Assembly: GCF_000002875.2 (NCBI RefSeq)
Contig: NC_009420.2
Location: forward strand, 2,084,951-2,148,950
From: Leishmania infantum JPCM5
Taxonomy: Eukaryota; Euglenozoa; Kinetoplastea; Trypanosomatida; Trypanosomatidae
Direction: 5' to 3'
Length of the DNA stretch: 64,000 nt
Shown here: positions 41,900 through 51,889 of the stretch, piece after piece
Layout: every line of letters starts with the position of its first letter
Numbering within the stretch: position 1 is the stretch's first letter
Position numbers and translations under genes: made by a program
Notes under the pieces: model-generated
Database searches by the model: none
Seen by the model: only the letters and a program-made list of their open reading frames with translations
What the model was told of the DNA's origin: nothing

Positions 41900-42399
41900 T
41901 TGGACGTGTCCATCTCACCACGAACACGTCTGCAACAGCGCGTACACGCCTCCGCAACCACAGCGCCCCAACCCTCTGGCCGCACGGCGGCGACATCTCC
42001 TGGTCGCCGAGAACGAGCCGCCCTGCGGGGTAGCAGGGGTGGTGGTGGTGGTGGGCCAGACGCGTGCCGAATGAGCTCGAGGAACAAGTCGGCCAGCCTC
42101 CGGTGAGAGCCCTTCAGAGCCTCTGCAACCCGGCCGCATGCCATGCTTCCGGCACCCGTGCCCTCATATCAGCCCACCGCGTCGGACGCAGGAGACGCCG
42201 CATGCTCTGCGCACACATGCGCCCTGGCGTCGATTCGTATGGTGCCCTTCGCGCCCTTTTTCGCCCATCACTCTTGCGCATCGGACAACCGCACGCCTTG
42301 CATGGATGCGGCACACCCATGCCAGCTGTGCATGCCAGCTGTGCATGGCAGCGCCTGCGCACCGTGCGCTCTCGCCTTCTTTTTTCGGAAGAGGTGGTG
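41900..42399. repeat. Dispersed 0.5-kb repeat, copy B
   Basis: Near-identical to 18361-18847 over its whole length. It carries two adjacent copies of the 13-bp unit GCCAGCTGTGCAT (42321-42333 and 42334-42346), where copy A has one. Flanking sequence is unrelated. It sits in the spacer upstream of PAQR copy 2. Confidence 0.95.
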
Positions 42400-42949
42400 A
42401 AGGTCGAAAAGCCCTGTTGCAGTGTAAACGCACGACACAAGTGAAAACTGAAAACGAAACCGGTTGCGTGCGACCGCACGCCTATCAGCACTAACGTAGA
42501 AAGAACTCGCGAAACGAAGAGAGGCCACCGCAGGTGTTCGGGCTCTCCTGGACGGCACTCAGGGTGTGAGCGGTGTAAGGCAGCCGGGGAGATGAAACGT
42601 CGCCCCATAATGGGCAGAGGCGCAGAGGGAGGAAGGAACAAGGCGGATGCCGTGGAAGGACTGCGCGTATGTGCCGGCAAGGAAATGAAAGAGGGAGCCT
42701 CCAACTCACAGAAAAAAAAAAGAAGGAGACGTCCGCCCTCTGCGTTGCAGGCCCATCCACCCAGAACCAAAGAAAGCCAAACACACACACACAAATACAC
42801 ACATCTCCCTCTTTTCTTCTCAGGCCTTTTCTCTCGCCTTTGGCAGCTGGAATGCGTACAGCCACACGAAAACCAGTGGAGGAGGAATGTGTGAGCCACA
42901 CTCAGACCAGCCAGAACCTTCCTCTTCTTTGCCATACTCAAACACACTC

Positions 42950-42964
42950 ATATATATATATATA
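42950..42964. repeat. TA microsatellite
   Basis: Short uninterrupted TA tract in the PAQR spacer. Confidence 0.9.
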
Positions 42965-44254
42965 GGGAGATACAGACCACACAAAAGCACGCGCTTACAT
43001 CGAGGCCTCGCTAGCCTCCTTGCGAGGACCCCCTCCCTCCTTACCCCCAAGGAACCGTGTGAGACGGCGACAGGAGGATGTTTGAATTTGCGCGCAGTGT
43101 GCATCACACCAAAACGAGTGATACAGATAAAAAGGGAGTCAGGCCATGCAAAAGAAGAAGCAACCAAAAAGAGAAGCGTGACGACGCTTTCGTGAGAATT
43201 CGGTGTTCATCGCGCCTCTCGCGGCAAGAGCGAGAAAGCAGTTGACGCAAAAACACACAGGGCTGGAGTGAGATGAGGTGGTGAGGGACGAACCAAATTA
43301 ACCCAGGAGCGAAACAACGACGCAGTTTCCCTCCATCCGCGTAAGCCACACGGAAGGCCCGGGAGAAGGCGGGAAGACAGCCGCACACGTGCAAAACATG
43401 TGAACAGCGCCCGCAAAGAACCAAGCGCTGAAGGCACTTCTCAGCAGCGATCACGCGCGCACACACACACACACAGTCCTACACAAAGAGACTTGATTCG
43501 ACCAAAAAGAGCTGTAAAAGCGGGAGACTCATGTGAAGCGCTTCATATCTTCTAAACGAGATGAGCAGAGCGAATAACAAAAAAAATACGAGCGAGGCCG
43601 GAGATGCGGCACGACACGACATGGCGTACAGTTAAAGCCACTCAGCCGCTGCTCTTTTTTTTTTTCCTTCATCGATCAGTGAGGTTGCAGCGCCAGGATC
43701 TACTTTTTTGGCGCGTACTTAGCCATTCACCGCCGCAACCCGCACACACACGCAGGCATCAGGGAACGCACACAAGAAAAGAAGAGCGAAAAAACGCTGG
43801 CACGGAAGCAAGTACAACAAAGAGAACGTGAAAAGACGAAAAAAAAAATAGCAGGAGCGAAGCAGAGCGCGGGGGAGAGAGGGCGTGTGAGTGACGCAGT
43901 CGAGGATGGTCGGCCACAAACCAATAAAAGAAAAAAGCTTGCAAGTGTCGTGCGCCTCGTTTTTTTCCGTTGTTTTTTTTTCTTGTGCGTGAGTTTGTGT
44001 GTGCGTGTATCTTCGCTCGTTTCGTGAATTTTCACCTTTCTTTTTTTTTGTCATTCTTCGCGTGACTCATACCCGACTAAACAGAAGCAAAAGGAGCAGC
44101 GATAATCACACCGAGAGGGAGAGAAAGAGACGAATTAGGCCACTTCAGATGAGTTTTCAGCAGCAAAGAAGAAAAACAAATAAAGAGAGCGAGAACAGCA
44201 AAAGCCGTCAATAGCAAAACAGCAAGAAACACTCGTTTCTCCTTCTTTGCTCCA

Positions 44255-44640
44255 GGTGTCCGGTCGCTGCCACTGTCCACGAGTCCAGCTCCCCTCAACC
44301 CTCCGCCGCCACCGACCCTGCCACCGGCTCCAGCCGCGCGGCGCCAAGCAGCCTGAGAGACACACGTGTTAGAGTGATGCGCCCATTCGGTCATCGGGGC
44401 GGGAACCCCTGCCTCAAACGCCACCCACCTCCCTCCCTCCCCCGCGGCCGCTCCTCCCATCATGCCAGGTCGCCACGGGGTGCATCCCCCTCGAGGTGGC
44501 CACTCCGGCTTCTCCAAACCGAGAGGTGGGGTAGGGGAGGGGCACCGGAGCGTGTGTGATATGCCACCACGCACTAAGGGGCGCGTCCTCCCCAGCCCCC
44601 ATCATTAAAGAGCGAGCATGGAGCAACGAAAAAAAAAAAA
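44255..44640. repeat. Degenerate SIDER-like element ending in A-rich tail
   Basis: It is related in blocks to 38800-39430 and ends on the plus strand with a run of about 12 A (near 44629-44640), as expected of a retroposed element in plus orientation. It lies about 350 bases downstream of the PAQR copy 3 stop, in the likely 3' UTR. Confidence 0.55.
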
Positions 44641-44986
44641 CAAGAGAGACAAACAAGTCGAAATGAGCGAAAGAGAACGAGAGGAGGGGCTCCTGTTCCT
44701 ATCACAGAGCACACCACTTTCCTCGCTTCACGACTGTGTGCTTGTGTATGCTTGCTCAAGTGCATATGGGTGTGCAGCTGGGCATCCTCCTCCGCCGATT
44801 CATATACAGCAACCGGGAAGACAATGTGTGAACGGATGCATTGCTACGGACTCTTGCGCACACTCACTCAAGAAGAAAGCGCAGCAAGTGCATGAAGGGA
44901 ACCTACCCCCTCAAGGCTCCTTGTACACCTGCTTCTTGCAGTCACGGAGGCACCTGCGCCGTGTGTGTGCGTCTGTGAGCTCTGCT

Positions 44987-46000
44987 TTACGCGCACTCGC
45001 CGCCCACTCCGCGCGTTACGTGCCACATCTGAAAGGCGCCGATGCAGGTGAAATAGTGCACCACTGCAGCGCACAGCACAAAGAAATGCCACAGCTGGTG
45101 GCTGTGCAGCCACACATCAAACCGACCCGGGTACCATCGCTCAGGGACTTTGAAGATGTAGATCACAATACCCACGCAATACGTGGCCAGCATGAGAAAC
45201 ATGCCCTTGTACAGCGGCAAGGTCTGCTCGTTGGCGGGCAACCCAAAGAACATGTGAATGGTGGGGAGAATGCCGATGGAGGTCAGGGAGGAGTACAGAA
45301 TCATGCGCGGCCAGTAGAACGTCTGAGTGTTGAAAAACGTGAAGAAGGGCCCCATCAAGCCGAGAATACCCAGCAGCGTGATTGAGATGAGGTACACCGC
45401 CCGCACCACCGTCAAGCACGAGAAGAGGTAGAAGACGGGCGGGTAGAAGCTGCCGACGATCATGGAGGTGATGCCGAAGTAGTCGATCGCAAGGGCAATG
45501 TTGTGCACCTGCTCAGAGTGATGGGCGCTGAACGTGTGGTAAACAGAGGATCCGCCGAGCATGACCATGCTGCCTAGCTGAAACACCGAGAAGACAAGGT
45601 AGTCCTGCGTGCGGTGCAGACCAAGGTTGAGTAGGATGTGGAGTGAGAGCACCAGCACAATGAGGAGACCCACCAGGTGCGTCCAAATACTGAGGGTCTC
45701 GTTGTGGAGGGCAAAGACGCTCTTGAAGCACTGCTTTGTGGTGTAGCCGGCTCGGTAGTATCTGAGAATGAACGGGTTACCCTTCAGCCACTCGGGAATC
45801 GAGCTCAGGTCATACAAGGGGAGATCACGGCACCGCGTGGCCGTGGGTGGGCACGGGCTGAAGCTCAGGTGACGCTGTGCCGTCCCCAGCAGCTTGTTCG
45901 CTGCCTCCCCCACGCTCTTTGTGGTGATGGCTGCCGCCTTGTTCTGCGCGATGTCGCGGCACCGCACACGCGCCTCGTAGCTGGTTAGTGTGTCGCCCAT
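44987..46000 (-). CDS. Adiponectin-receptor-like PAQR membrane protein (copy 3)
   Basis: A 337-residue PAQR protein and the copy closest to animal AdipoR in motif detail. LPLYDLSSIPEWLKGNPFI at about 60-78 and LHNETLSIWTHLVG at 98-111 match the entry region. SSVYHTFSAHHSEQV at 151-165 and AIDYFGITSMIVGSF at 171-185 match AdipoR closely. Predicted zinc ligands are His155, Asp173, His301 and His305 (HSHQLWH). Seven hydrophobic segments are visible. It may sense or hydrolyse a lipid such as ceramide, by family analogy. The start at 46000 (MGDTLTS) follows an excellent pyrimidine tract and CAG by only a few bases. Confidence 0.92.
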   Translation of the reverse strand: MGDTLTSYEARVRCRDIAQNKAAAITTKSVGEAANKLLGTAQRHLSFSPCPPTATRCRDLPLYDLSSIPEWLKGNPFILRYYRAGYTTKQCFKSVFALHNETLSIWTHLVGLLIVLVLSLHILLNLGLHRTQDYLVFSVFQLGSMVMLGGSSVYHTFSAHHSEQVHNIALAIDYFGITSMIVGSFYPPVFYLFSCLTVVRAVYLISITLLGILGLMGPFFTFFNTQTFYWPRMILYSSLTSIGILPTIHMFFGLPANEQTLPLYKGMFLMLATYCVGIVIYIFKVPERWYPGRFDVWLHSHQLWHFFVLCAAVVHYFTCIGAFQMWHVTRGVGGECA

Positions 46001-47206
46001 GTTCGACCTGCAAGCAAAAGAGAAGGGAAGCGGAGGGACAAAAGAAGAAGAATGACGCGCCTTGCGCCCCACCCGAAACCTGGCGCAACTGCCGGAGTGC
46101 AGTTATTATAATATCTATGAGAGGAGGGAGGGGCAGGGGGCGGCGAAACAAGGAAGCCCCCAAAACAAACAAAAAAAAGAAGAGACACTGCGATACCGGT
46201 GAAGAACGCCAGCGATTTTGTGGGAACTGAGTTGAACCTTCAATCGAGCACGGAAAGCAACAGCAATAAAGAAGACGGTCTTGCGTTTTAGAGAGGGTAT
46301 GCGTGTACGAACGTGTGCGGTGAGGATCGATGGTGATGACGACGGCGCCAGCGTGACGGTGAGGGATGGAAGGGAGGTGAGCCAGAAAACAAAAATAAAG
46401 CAAGAGGAAATCAGGTCCTGCCAGCGACGAGAAGAAAATTTACAAGTACCCACAGCGACAGTTACGCATCAACGCAATGGAACACATGCAGACGCAAAAA
46501 AAAAACGAAAAAAAAGAAAGGAAAAGCGAGCGTACTAACGAGTGTGTCGTAATTGTGTGCTCTTCGATGATTGCAGTTCGAGGTGGTGTTGAGGATGAGG
46601 CGTGGAGAGCTTAGAGAGGAGGCGTGCCGCCAAGAGCACTCGTGCGCTTTTTTATGGTCTTTGGAGAGCAAATGATAGAGTACCGCGCAGAAGTGTAAGA
46701 CGTCTTGCGAAGCAAAAAAGCAGCAGCTGAGGAGACAGGCGGGCGGAAGAACGAGTGAATGATTGGTGGATGCTTGCGGTACTTGTTTGTGATGCGTGAT
46801 GCACAAATCGACGATATTGCGGGGAGGGGATGGGGCCCTGCGACGGCCGGCGAGTGGCATGAGTGAGTCAGGTCAGCGGCAGAGGAGAACAAAAGAGGGA
46901 GGAGAGGGGGAGGGGAGACGGTGTGAGGTAGCGTCATGCGCACAACACAATGCTCGAAAGCCCTGCGGAGGACCAGCCACAGCGAGGCTTACGCGCCTTC
47001 AACGGCAAGCGTAGCGGGCAGGGGGTGCTGCTGCGCCAAAGTCGTTACGGAGGTAATCTTGTGTGGCATCGTTTCTTCAGGCCACGTTCGCTTTTTTTTC
47101 TTTGTTCTTTCACCGAAGTGCGTCATCCGAAATCCCCGCCCACGCGAGCTTAGAGGCGGTGAGACGTCGAGTAGTGGGACGCTAGGGCAGCGTCCAGTGC
47201 CCCCTT
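46001..47206. other. Intergenic spacer between PAQR copy 3 and PCIF1-like gene
   Basis: About 1.2 kb noncoding, with the copy 3 acceptor at the left end, an A/T-rich patch near 46100-46120 and A runs near 46493-46515. A T-rich patch lies near 47088-47112. No RNA gene seen. Confidence 0.6.
46008..46051 (-). promoter_or_regulatory. Predicted spliced-leader acceptor for PAQR copy 3
   Basis: A pyrimidine-rich stretch of about 40 nt on the minus strand ends in CTTGCAG, with the AG at 46008-46009. It leaves a leader of only 7 nt (GTCGAAC) before the ATG at 46000. Confidence 0.55.
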
Positions 47207-49180
47207 TCATCGAACCGCGCTGGATACTGCGTGCGATAGTCGGCTCCATGCAGCACACACCTCTGCACCAATCGTGGCACCAGTGCACGCGTGCTCGGCT
47301 TCGTCATCCTGAATGATCATCAGCCGAGTCGGGCACGACAGGCGTACAAGACTGCCTGCATGAACGGCAATCCAGGAAGGGGCTGTGGCCGCGCTGCTGG
47401 TGTCGCGGGGACGCTTCCGGCCTCCCAGGTGAAGAGATGATTCGCCTGAGCCGGAGTGGTCTTGGTGATTTGCACCGTGAACGTATAGGCAGTCCGGCGG
47501 TGGCAACGAGCGCACCCAACGGCAGAAGCGCGACTCCTCGATTGTCGCGCGCACCTTGGCGGCGTGCGCCTGTCCTGAGTCAGGGACGATGATGAGAATC
47601 GACACGGCCGTCGTCGACGAGGCGCCTTCCAGCCATCGCAGCAGATGTGCAAAGGCCGCGGCAATGACCTCGTGGACGAACGGAGGGTTGCACTCCAGTC
47701 TCAGCAGGCGGTGCGGCTGCGACGCCAACGACACCGTGGCAACGGCACCACCGCTGGCGCAGGGAGCAGAGGACTCTTCCCGAGCCCTGGCCACTCCACA
47801 CGACGGCCCCACGGCCGCATCCGCTGCAGCGACGCACGCCGCCACGTCACAGCAGGCGAAGAAGTTCCCAAGAGAGCCAAAGGCAGCATCTGTGTCATGA
47901 AAAACGGAGAAGAAGAAGGGCCGCGTTGCGTTGAAGGGGCTGGCAAAGCACTCCACCACGACGGTCGGGCGCTGGGGCGAGAGCGACCCCTGGTGGTGGT
48001 GCTCAAACGCGTCCATTACCGGGGGTGGCACGGCGGCTTGCCACCCCGACTCCTTTTCCATTCGACCTCCACAGAGGCCGTGGTAGCGCAACAGCAGGCG
48101 TGCCAGAGCATGCGGGAAGCTGTCTGCTGCCGCCGACGTCTCCGCTCTCTGACGAGCAATGTAGCGAGTATGCAAACGCAGCACGACGGCGGGACGTATG
48201 GGAATGCGGAGGCGAAGCGCCGCGTCACTCAGCACCGTCCACTCCACGCCCAACTGCTCGTGCGAAGCGAGGGGCTCACCATGCGACGGCGCCGATAGCG
48301 TAAGCCACTCCCGAAGAGATACCCATTCGCTGCAGTCCACGGCCCTTCCCACCAGGTCGATGACAACGGCCGTCTCCGCCGACCTGCCGCTGCCGCGAGT
48401 CGACGCGGCAACGGACGACAGCGCCGCCAGCAGATGCACATCTCCGCTTTGCAGGTGTACCTTTAGCTTCCACGGTCGCTCTCCGCCGTCTTGGCCGTTG
48501 TGCATCCGCACTGTGCCGATGCGCTCCGCCAGCTGCTTGCGCACCGCGTAGAAGATGTAGGTCGCCTCGTCGGCCATCTGCCACGCCGCTTTGCGCTTCT
48601 GATTGAAGGAGGTGTCCATCTTGTTGGCCGCGCCGCACAGCTTGGTGAGCCAGAGGTCCAGCAGGTTTTTCGAGGCGTGGTGGGGTTCAATCGCCTCCAA
48701 TGCGGGCAGGAGTGCGTCGTGGTAAAAGGGCTCGGGAGTGGCGAGGCGGAGTTTCTTGACGGAGACGCAGCGGGTTGACGACTGCGCACAGGTCTCTGCA
48801 CCAGCGTCCGCTGTGAGTTCTGCAGGCTCCACTACACCGAGTATGTCGCCCTGCACGTACTGCATCGCCACCAAGCGTAGACGTGTCGCGGCGGTGGTTG
48901 CCGTGCGCGACACTTCCACGACATCCGCCTGCCGGCGAACGTCGAGAATGGGATGCACCCACTCCCGCGTCTGCTGAACGCGCTCACGGTGCCGGACATC
49001 GGAGGGGTGCACTGCCGTCGTCGCGAGACTCTGGTGGCCTTCAAAGATGGCGCTGGGTAGGAGTCCTCTGGCGTCCGATGAAGGCGAGGCCGGCAGGTGT
49101 GCCTTGCACAGTCGTTCGAGCTCCGCTTGCACGGCCAAGGCGGCTCTGTATCGAAGGATCTCCTCCAGTGCGCTCTGCAT
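47207..49180 (-). CDS. PCIF1: PCIF1/CAPAM-like cap adenosine N6-methyltransferase
   Basis: A 657-residue protein matching the catalytic half of PCIF1, the enzyme that N6-methylates the 2'-O-methyladenosine next to the mRNA cap. Key blocks are VECFASPFN at about 409-417, DTDAAFGSLGNFF at 429-441, ECNPPFVHEVIAAAF at 496-510 with the NPPF catalytic motif at 498-501, and SILIIVPDSG at about 527-536. PCIF1 has the same order (ECFASPLN, DTDGYFGS, NPPF, FIVFIPEW). No WW domain is visible at the N-terminus, so CTD binding as in animals is not suggested. The frame is open to 49438, but the ATG at 49180 is the first after a plausible acceptor. In trypanosomatids a natural substrate would be the first adenosine of cap 4; this is inference. 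Confidence 0.85.
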   Translation of the reverse strand: MQSALEEILRYRAALAVQAELERLCKAHLPASPSSDARGLLPSAIFEGHQSLATTAVHPSDVRHRERVQQTREWVHPILDVRRQADVVEVSRTATTAATRLRLVAMQYVQGDILGVVEPAELTADAGAETCAQSSTRCVSVKKLRLATPEPFYHDALLPALEAIEPHHASKNLLDLWLTKLCGAANKMDTSFNQKRKAAWQMADEATYIFYAVRKQLAERIGTVRMHNGQDGGERPWKLKVHLQSGDVHLLAALSSVAASTRGSGRSAETAVVIDLVGRAVDCSEWVSLREWLTLSAPSHGEPLASHEQLGVEWTVLSDAALRLRIPIRPAVVLRLHTRYIARQRAETSAAADSFPHALARLLLRYHGLCGGRMEKESGWQAAVPPPVMDAFEHHHQGSLSPQRPTVVVECFASPFNATRPFFFSVFHDTDAAFGSLGNFFACCDVAACVAAADAAVGPSCGVARAREESSAPCASGGAVATVSLASQPHRLLRLECNPPFVHEVIAAAFAHLLRWLEGASSTTAVSILIIVPDSGQAHAAKVRATIEESRFCRWVRSLPPPDCLYVHGANHQDHSGSGESSLHLGGRKRPRDTSSAATAPSWIAVHAGSLVRLSCPTRLMIIQDDEAEHACTGATIGAEVCAAWSRLSHAVSSAVR

Positions 49181-49778
49181 GGACGCAGAGGATAAGATGG
49201 AGGCGCGTGAGGAGGACGTGAATGTGGAGCGTGCGGCGCGCAATCTCCTGTGGCGCTGGTTAGTATGTTCTGCCACGGTGCAGGCGTGCGCAAGAGTGGC
49301 AGGGTGAAAGAAACGGAGAAGAGGGAGGAGGGGAGGTGGCAGCGAGGAGGTGCGGCGGTGAGCGAGAATGACGACGGAGAGCGAGGCCAAAAAGGAGCGC
49401 ACCGCGCGTGTGCCCGTCGGAGACATCGAGAAAGACATCGAGGTAGGCAGGTGTCGAAGGTGGATGAGGGGAGGCTACAGGAGGCTGTACGTCGTTCGAA
49501 GCGAGCCCCATCCCTTCCAGCAATCTCTTCGACACACTGCCCCCCCCTCTCTTCCTCCTCAAAAAAAAAACGAGCTATGCACAAGATCATTCAGTAGCAG
49601 TGCTATGCGCTATGCATCCGCGAGAGAACAACGCGAGAGGCGGCAGCGCCAACGGCATATACACATACAAAAGGAGTGGCACACGCATATGTCCACTGAT
49701 GAAGCGGTGACACGCAAAAGACAACTCCTTCCTGTGTCGCACGAGCGTGGACGCATCCTACCGTGACGCAGGGAGGAC
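49181..49778. other. Intergenic spacer between PCIF1-like and PSTK genes
   Basis: About 600 noncoding bases: the PCIF1-like leader and acceptor on the left and the PSTK 3' side on the right. A run of A at 49560-49570 is the only notable feature of the right part. Confidence 0.6.
49270..49340 (-). promoter_or_regulatory. Predicted spliced-leader acceptor for PCIF1-like gene
   Basis: A pyrimidine tract (about 49303-49340, minus strand) is followed by GTGGCAG, with the AG at 49270-49271. No ATG occurs between it and 49180, which supports that start. Confidence 0.4.
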
Positions 49779-51119
49779 TTACCCCTCAAGTTCTCGCCAG
49801 AGGTCTAGCAGATGTTGCTGGAACTGTTGAACGACGGACTCCTGAAAGTCATCGATGCCACTGCCGAGCAAGTCAATGGCGTCCGTGTCTGTCCGTTCGT
49901 GTTTTGCGGTGCTCAGTTGTCGAAGCTGCACCTTGAACTGCTGTGCGGCCTCTTTCTTGGCGACTACAATCCTTCTGCGAAATAGGGCCGCTTGCTGCGG
50001 CGTGGGCGCACCATCAGTTCCATACGCTTTCTGCTGATTCTGCTGGCGAAGGAACGCGTGCACGACGCCCCGAAGCTGCAGGTCCAACTGATGCGTGTGA
50101 GATTCGACAGTCTCGGCGGTCCGTCGGAGACGCGTGGCCTCATCCATCTGCTCGTCGTCGCGTAGCCGCTGAAGCCGAGAGCGGGCGATGTTCTGGCACT
50201 GCTTTTGGCACGCGTCCCACGCCTCAGGCCGCTGTAGCGCTACGTCAAAGAAACACGCTGCCGTTTCTGACATTGCGGCTGGACAAATCTCATCCGCCTC
50301 ACCACCTTGCGTGGCATGCACGAGCAGCCCCCACGGCTGGGTCGTCGCAGTCCACTGCCACCCATTCCAGTGGCATGGCGCCCACGCCGCATGGTCCACA
50401 GGGTCAGCGGTCGCGTAGCAGTGATCGAACAAGGCATCCATAGAGCAGATTACCGGCGGTGGCACCCACGCAGATGCGCGCGCCTGCTCTTTGCCGGACC
50501 CTTCTCGAGGATTACCACGTTGTGCATTGCGTGCGAGGCACACGGCCAGCGGCGTGGCGAAGCGGAGCTCGAAAAGTACAATGAGGGGCTGCCGTGACTG
50601 CACCGCGGCTGCCGGGTCTTCGTGCGGCGACTGGAGAGAATACTCTTCTCGTTCCAGGGTGCGGCACATCTGATAATAGCGCTCTCGCATGCTCCGGTAG
50701 TGCATGTTGTCCTCCACAAAGATCATGGGGACGACCGCGTTCTCCGTCGCGTCGCCGTTGACGGTGCCCTCAATACACGTGCGCAGCGCTGACTGGGTCA
50801 GTTCCAGCAGCCGCCTCGTGGCTTGCCTCCAAAGTCGCGGGCTAAACTTACGCTCCCCTGCTGAGGCAGCTGTGTCTTTTTCGTGCACCGTTGCCGCGTC
50901 GAGATCTGCGAGCACCTTGTCGAGTTCCAGCACAGAGCATATGCGACCGTGGCAGCGCCCACCGAAGATCGGCACTTCTCCCGAGATGGAATCGCGTTGG
51001 AGGACGTGGCGCTGCGCAGCGACAAGAAAAGTGGACTTTCCGGCAGCTGGGATTCCGGTGACCAAGAAAAGGAGCGCTGACGGGCGCGGCGACAACGGAG
51101 ATGATGGAGCCTGCGCCAT
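49779..51119 (-). CDS. PSTK: O-phosphoseryl-tRNA(Sec) kinase
   Basis: A 446-residue kinase that phosphorylates Ser-tRNA(Sec), giving the intermediate that SepSecS converts to Sec-tRNA with selenophosphate. The P-loop is GIPAAGKST at 22-30. The family signature VEDNMHYRSMRERYYQMCR at 135-153 matches DDNxxYxSMRxxxYQ of PSTK. VLFELRFATPLAVCLARNAQR at about 181-201 matches the following conserved block. The C-terminal region is helical and Gln-rich. A natural functional partner of SelD at 1049-2245. The ATG at 51119 (MAQAPSS) is chosen; the frame upstream to 51245 translates a G/C and T-run region before a likely acceptor. Confidence 0.92.
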   Translation of the reverse strand: MAQAPSSPLSPRPSALLFLVTGIPAAGKSTFLVAAQRHVLQRDSISGEVPIFGGRCHGRICSVLELDKVLADLDAATVHEKDTAASAGERKFSPRLWRQATRRLLELTQSALRTCIEGTVNGDATENAVVPMIFVEDNMHYRSMRERYYQMCRTLEREEYSLQSPHEDPAAAVQSRQPLIVLFELRFATPLAVCLARNAQRGNPREGSGKEQARASAWVPPPVICSMDALFDHCYATADPVDHAAWAPCHWNGWQWTATTQPWGLLVHATQGGEADEICPAAMSETAACFFDVALQRPEAWDACQKQCQNIARSRLQRLRDDEQMDEATRLRRTAETVESHTHQLDLQLRGVVHAFLRQQNQQKAYGTDGAPTPQQAALFRRRIVVAKKEAAQQFKVQLRQLSTAKHERTDTDAIDLLGSGIDDFQESVVQQFQQHLLDLWRELEG

Positions 51120-51889
51120 ACGTGCGCACGCAGAGACACACGCACGCACGAACAGAAGGCTAAGAAAGACACCAGCGCGATGCTGTCCGTGCCGCCACCA
51201 AGGCACCCAAAGCCCCCCCCCCCCGAAAAAAAAAAACACCAACAAAACACCCCTACTTCAGCACGGACACAGGCACACAGACAATGCAGCGCCCTGCACA
51301 ACGGCGGGAGGAAGGGCCTCAGAGACACGCGAGAGCGGGAGAGGGCAGTCAGTGGAGCGAAGGTGTTGACAAGGGCAAGGGGTGCAAGTCACGCGACCGG
51401 CACGCAGAAGAAAGAGCGCGTGCGTGTGGGAGGGACCGCAGGCGAACAAAAAAAAAGACAAAAAGAGAGAGGGAGGAGAATCATTCACATTCGCACATCA
51501 CACACACACACTCTTTCCCCAAATCCCGTTGGCGGAGATAAGCAAGAAGGCGAGGAGTCGGGTGGGTGGGGTGTGCTATGAGCGATTGTGTGCCACGTGG
51601 CAGCTGACAGAGGAGCACTCAGCGTCGTGTGGCGATGCCGCGTTCACACGGAACGGCGATTGAGGCGCGCTCAAGAGCCACACCCGACCGCGTAGAATCA
51701 AACACACCTCCAAGGATGCGAAGCTCTTTTACTTGTACGTCAGCCGCCTTGGGCTTCTAGCAAAGAATCTGGCAACACACTCACGCACGCATCACGGAAT
51801 GGCAAGCAGATATTCCACCGACACAACAAACGCCTCCTTTCTATTTTCGAGCTGAGCGACGCCTGCTGCGCGGGCGCTGTAACGACGTG
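51120..51889. other. Intergenic spacer upstream of PSTK
   Basis: About 770 noncoding bases with adjoining C and A runs (51211-51237), purine-rich sequence near 51440-51480 and a short CA tract near 51499-51511. No RNA gene seen. Confidence 0.6.
51160..51180 (-). promoter_or_regulatory. Predicted spliced-leader acceptor for PSTK
   Basis: Minus-strand GGTGTCTTTCTTAG, with the AG at 51160-51161, leaves a 40-nt leader without ATG before 51119. The tract is short, so the site is tentative. Confidence 0.35.

Larger units (their letters stand above)
41267..44986. other. 3.7-kb spacer between PAQR copies 2 and 3
   Basis: No gene supported. It contains an A-rich tract near 41505-41570, copy B of the dispersed repeat (41900-42399), a TA tract (42950-42964), and purine-rich low-complexity sequence. 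T/C-rich blocks lie near 43650-43680 and 43950-44060, and a degenerate SIDER-like element lies at 44255-44640. It probably comprises the PAQR copy 3 3' UTR and the copy 2 leader region. Confidence 0.6.

Noticed and set aside
42114..42947. 277-codon minus-strand frame overlapping repeat copy B
   Set aside because: It joins repeat sequence to unrelated spacer and is not shared with copy A beyond the repeat.
46215..46245. Possible tRNA B-box (GGTTCAA on the minus strand)
   Set aside because: No matching A-box, anticodon arm or acceptor stem around it.
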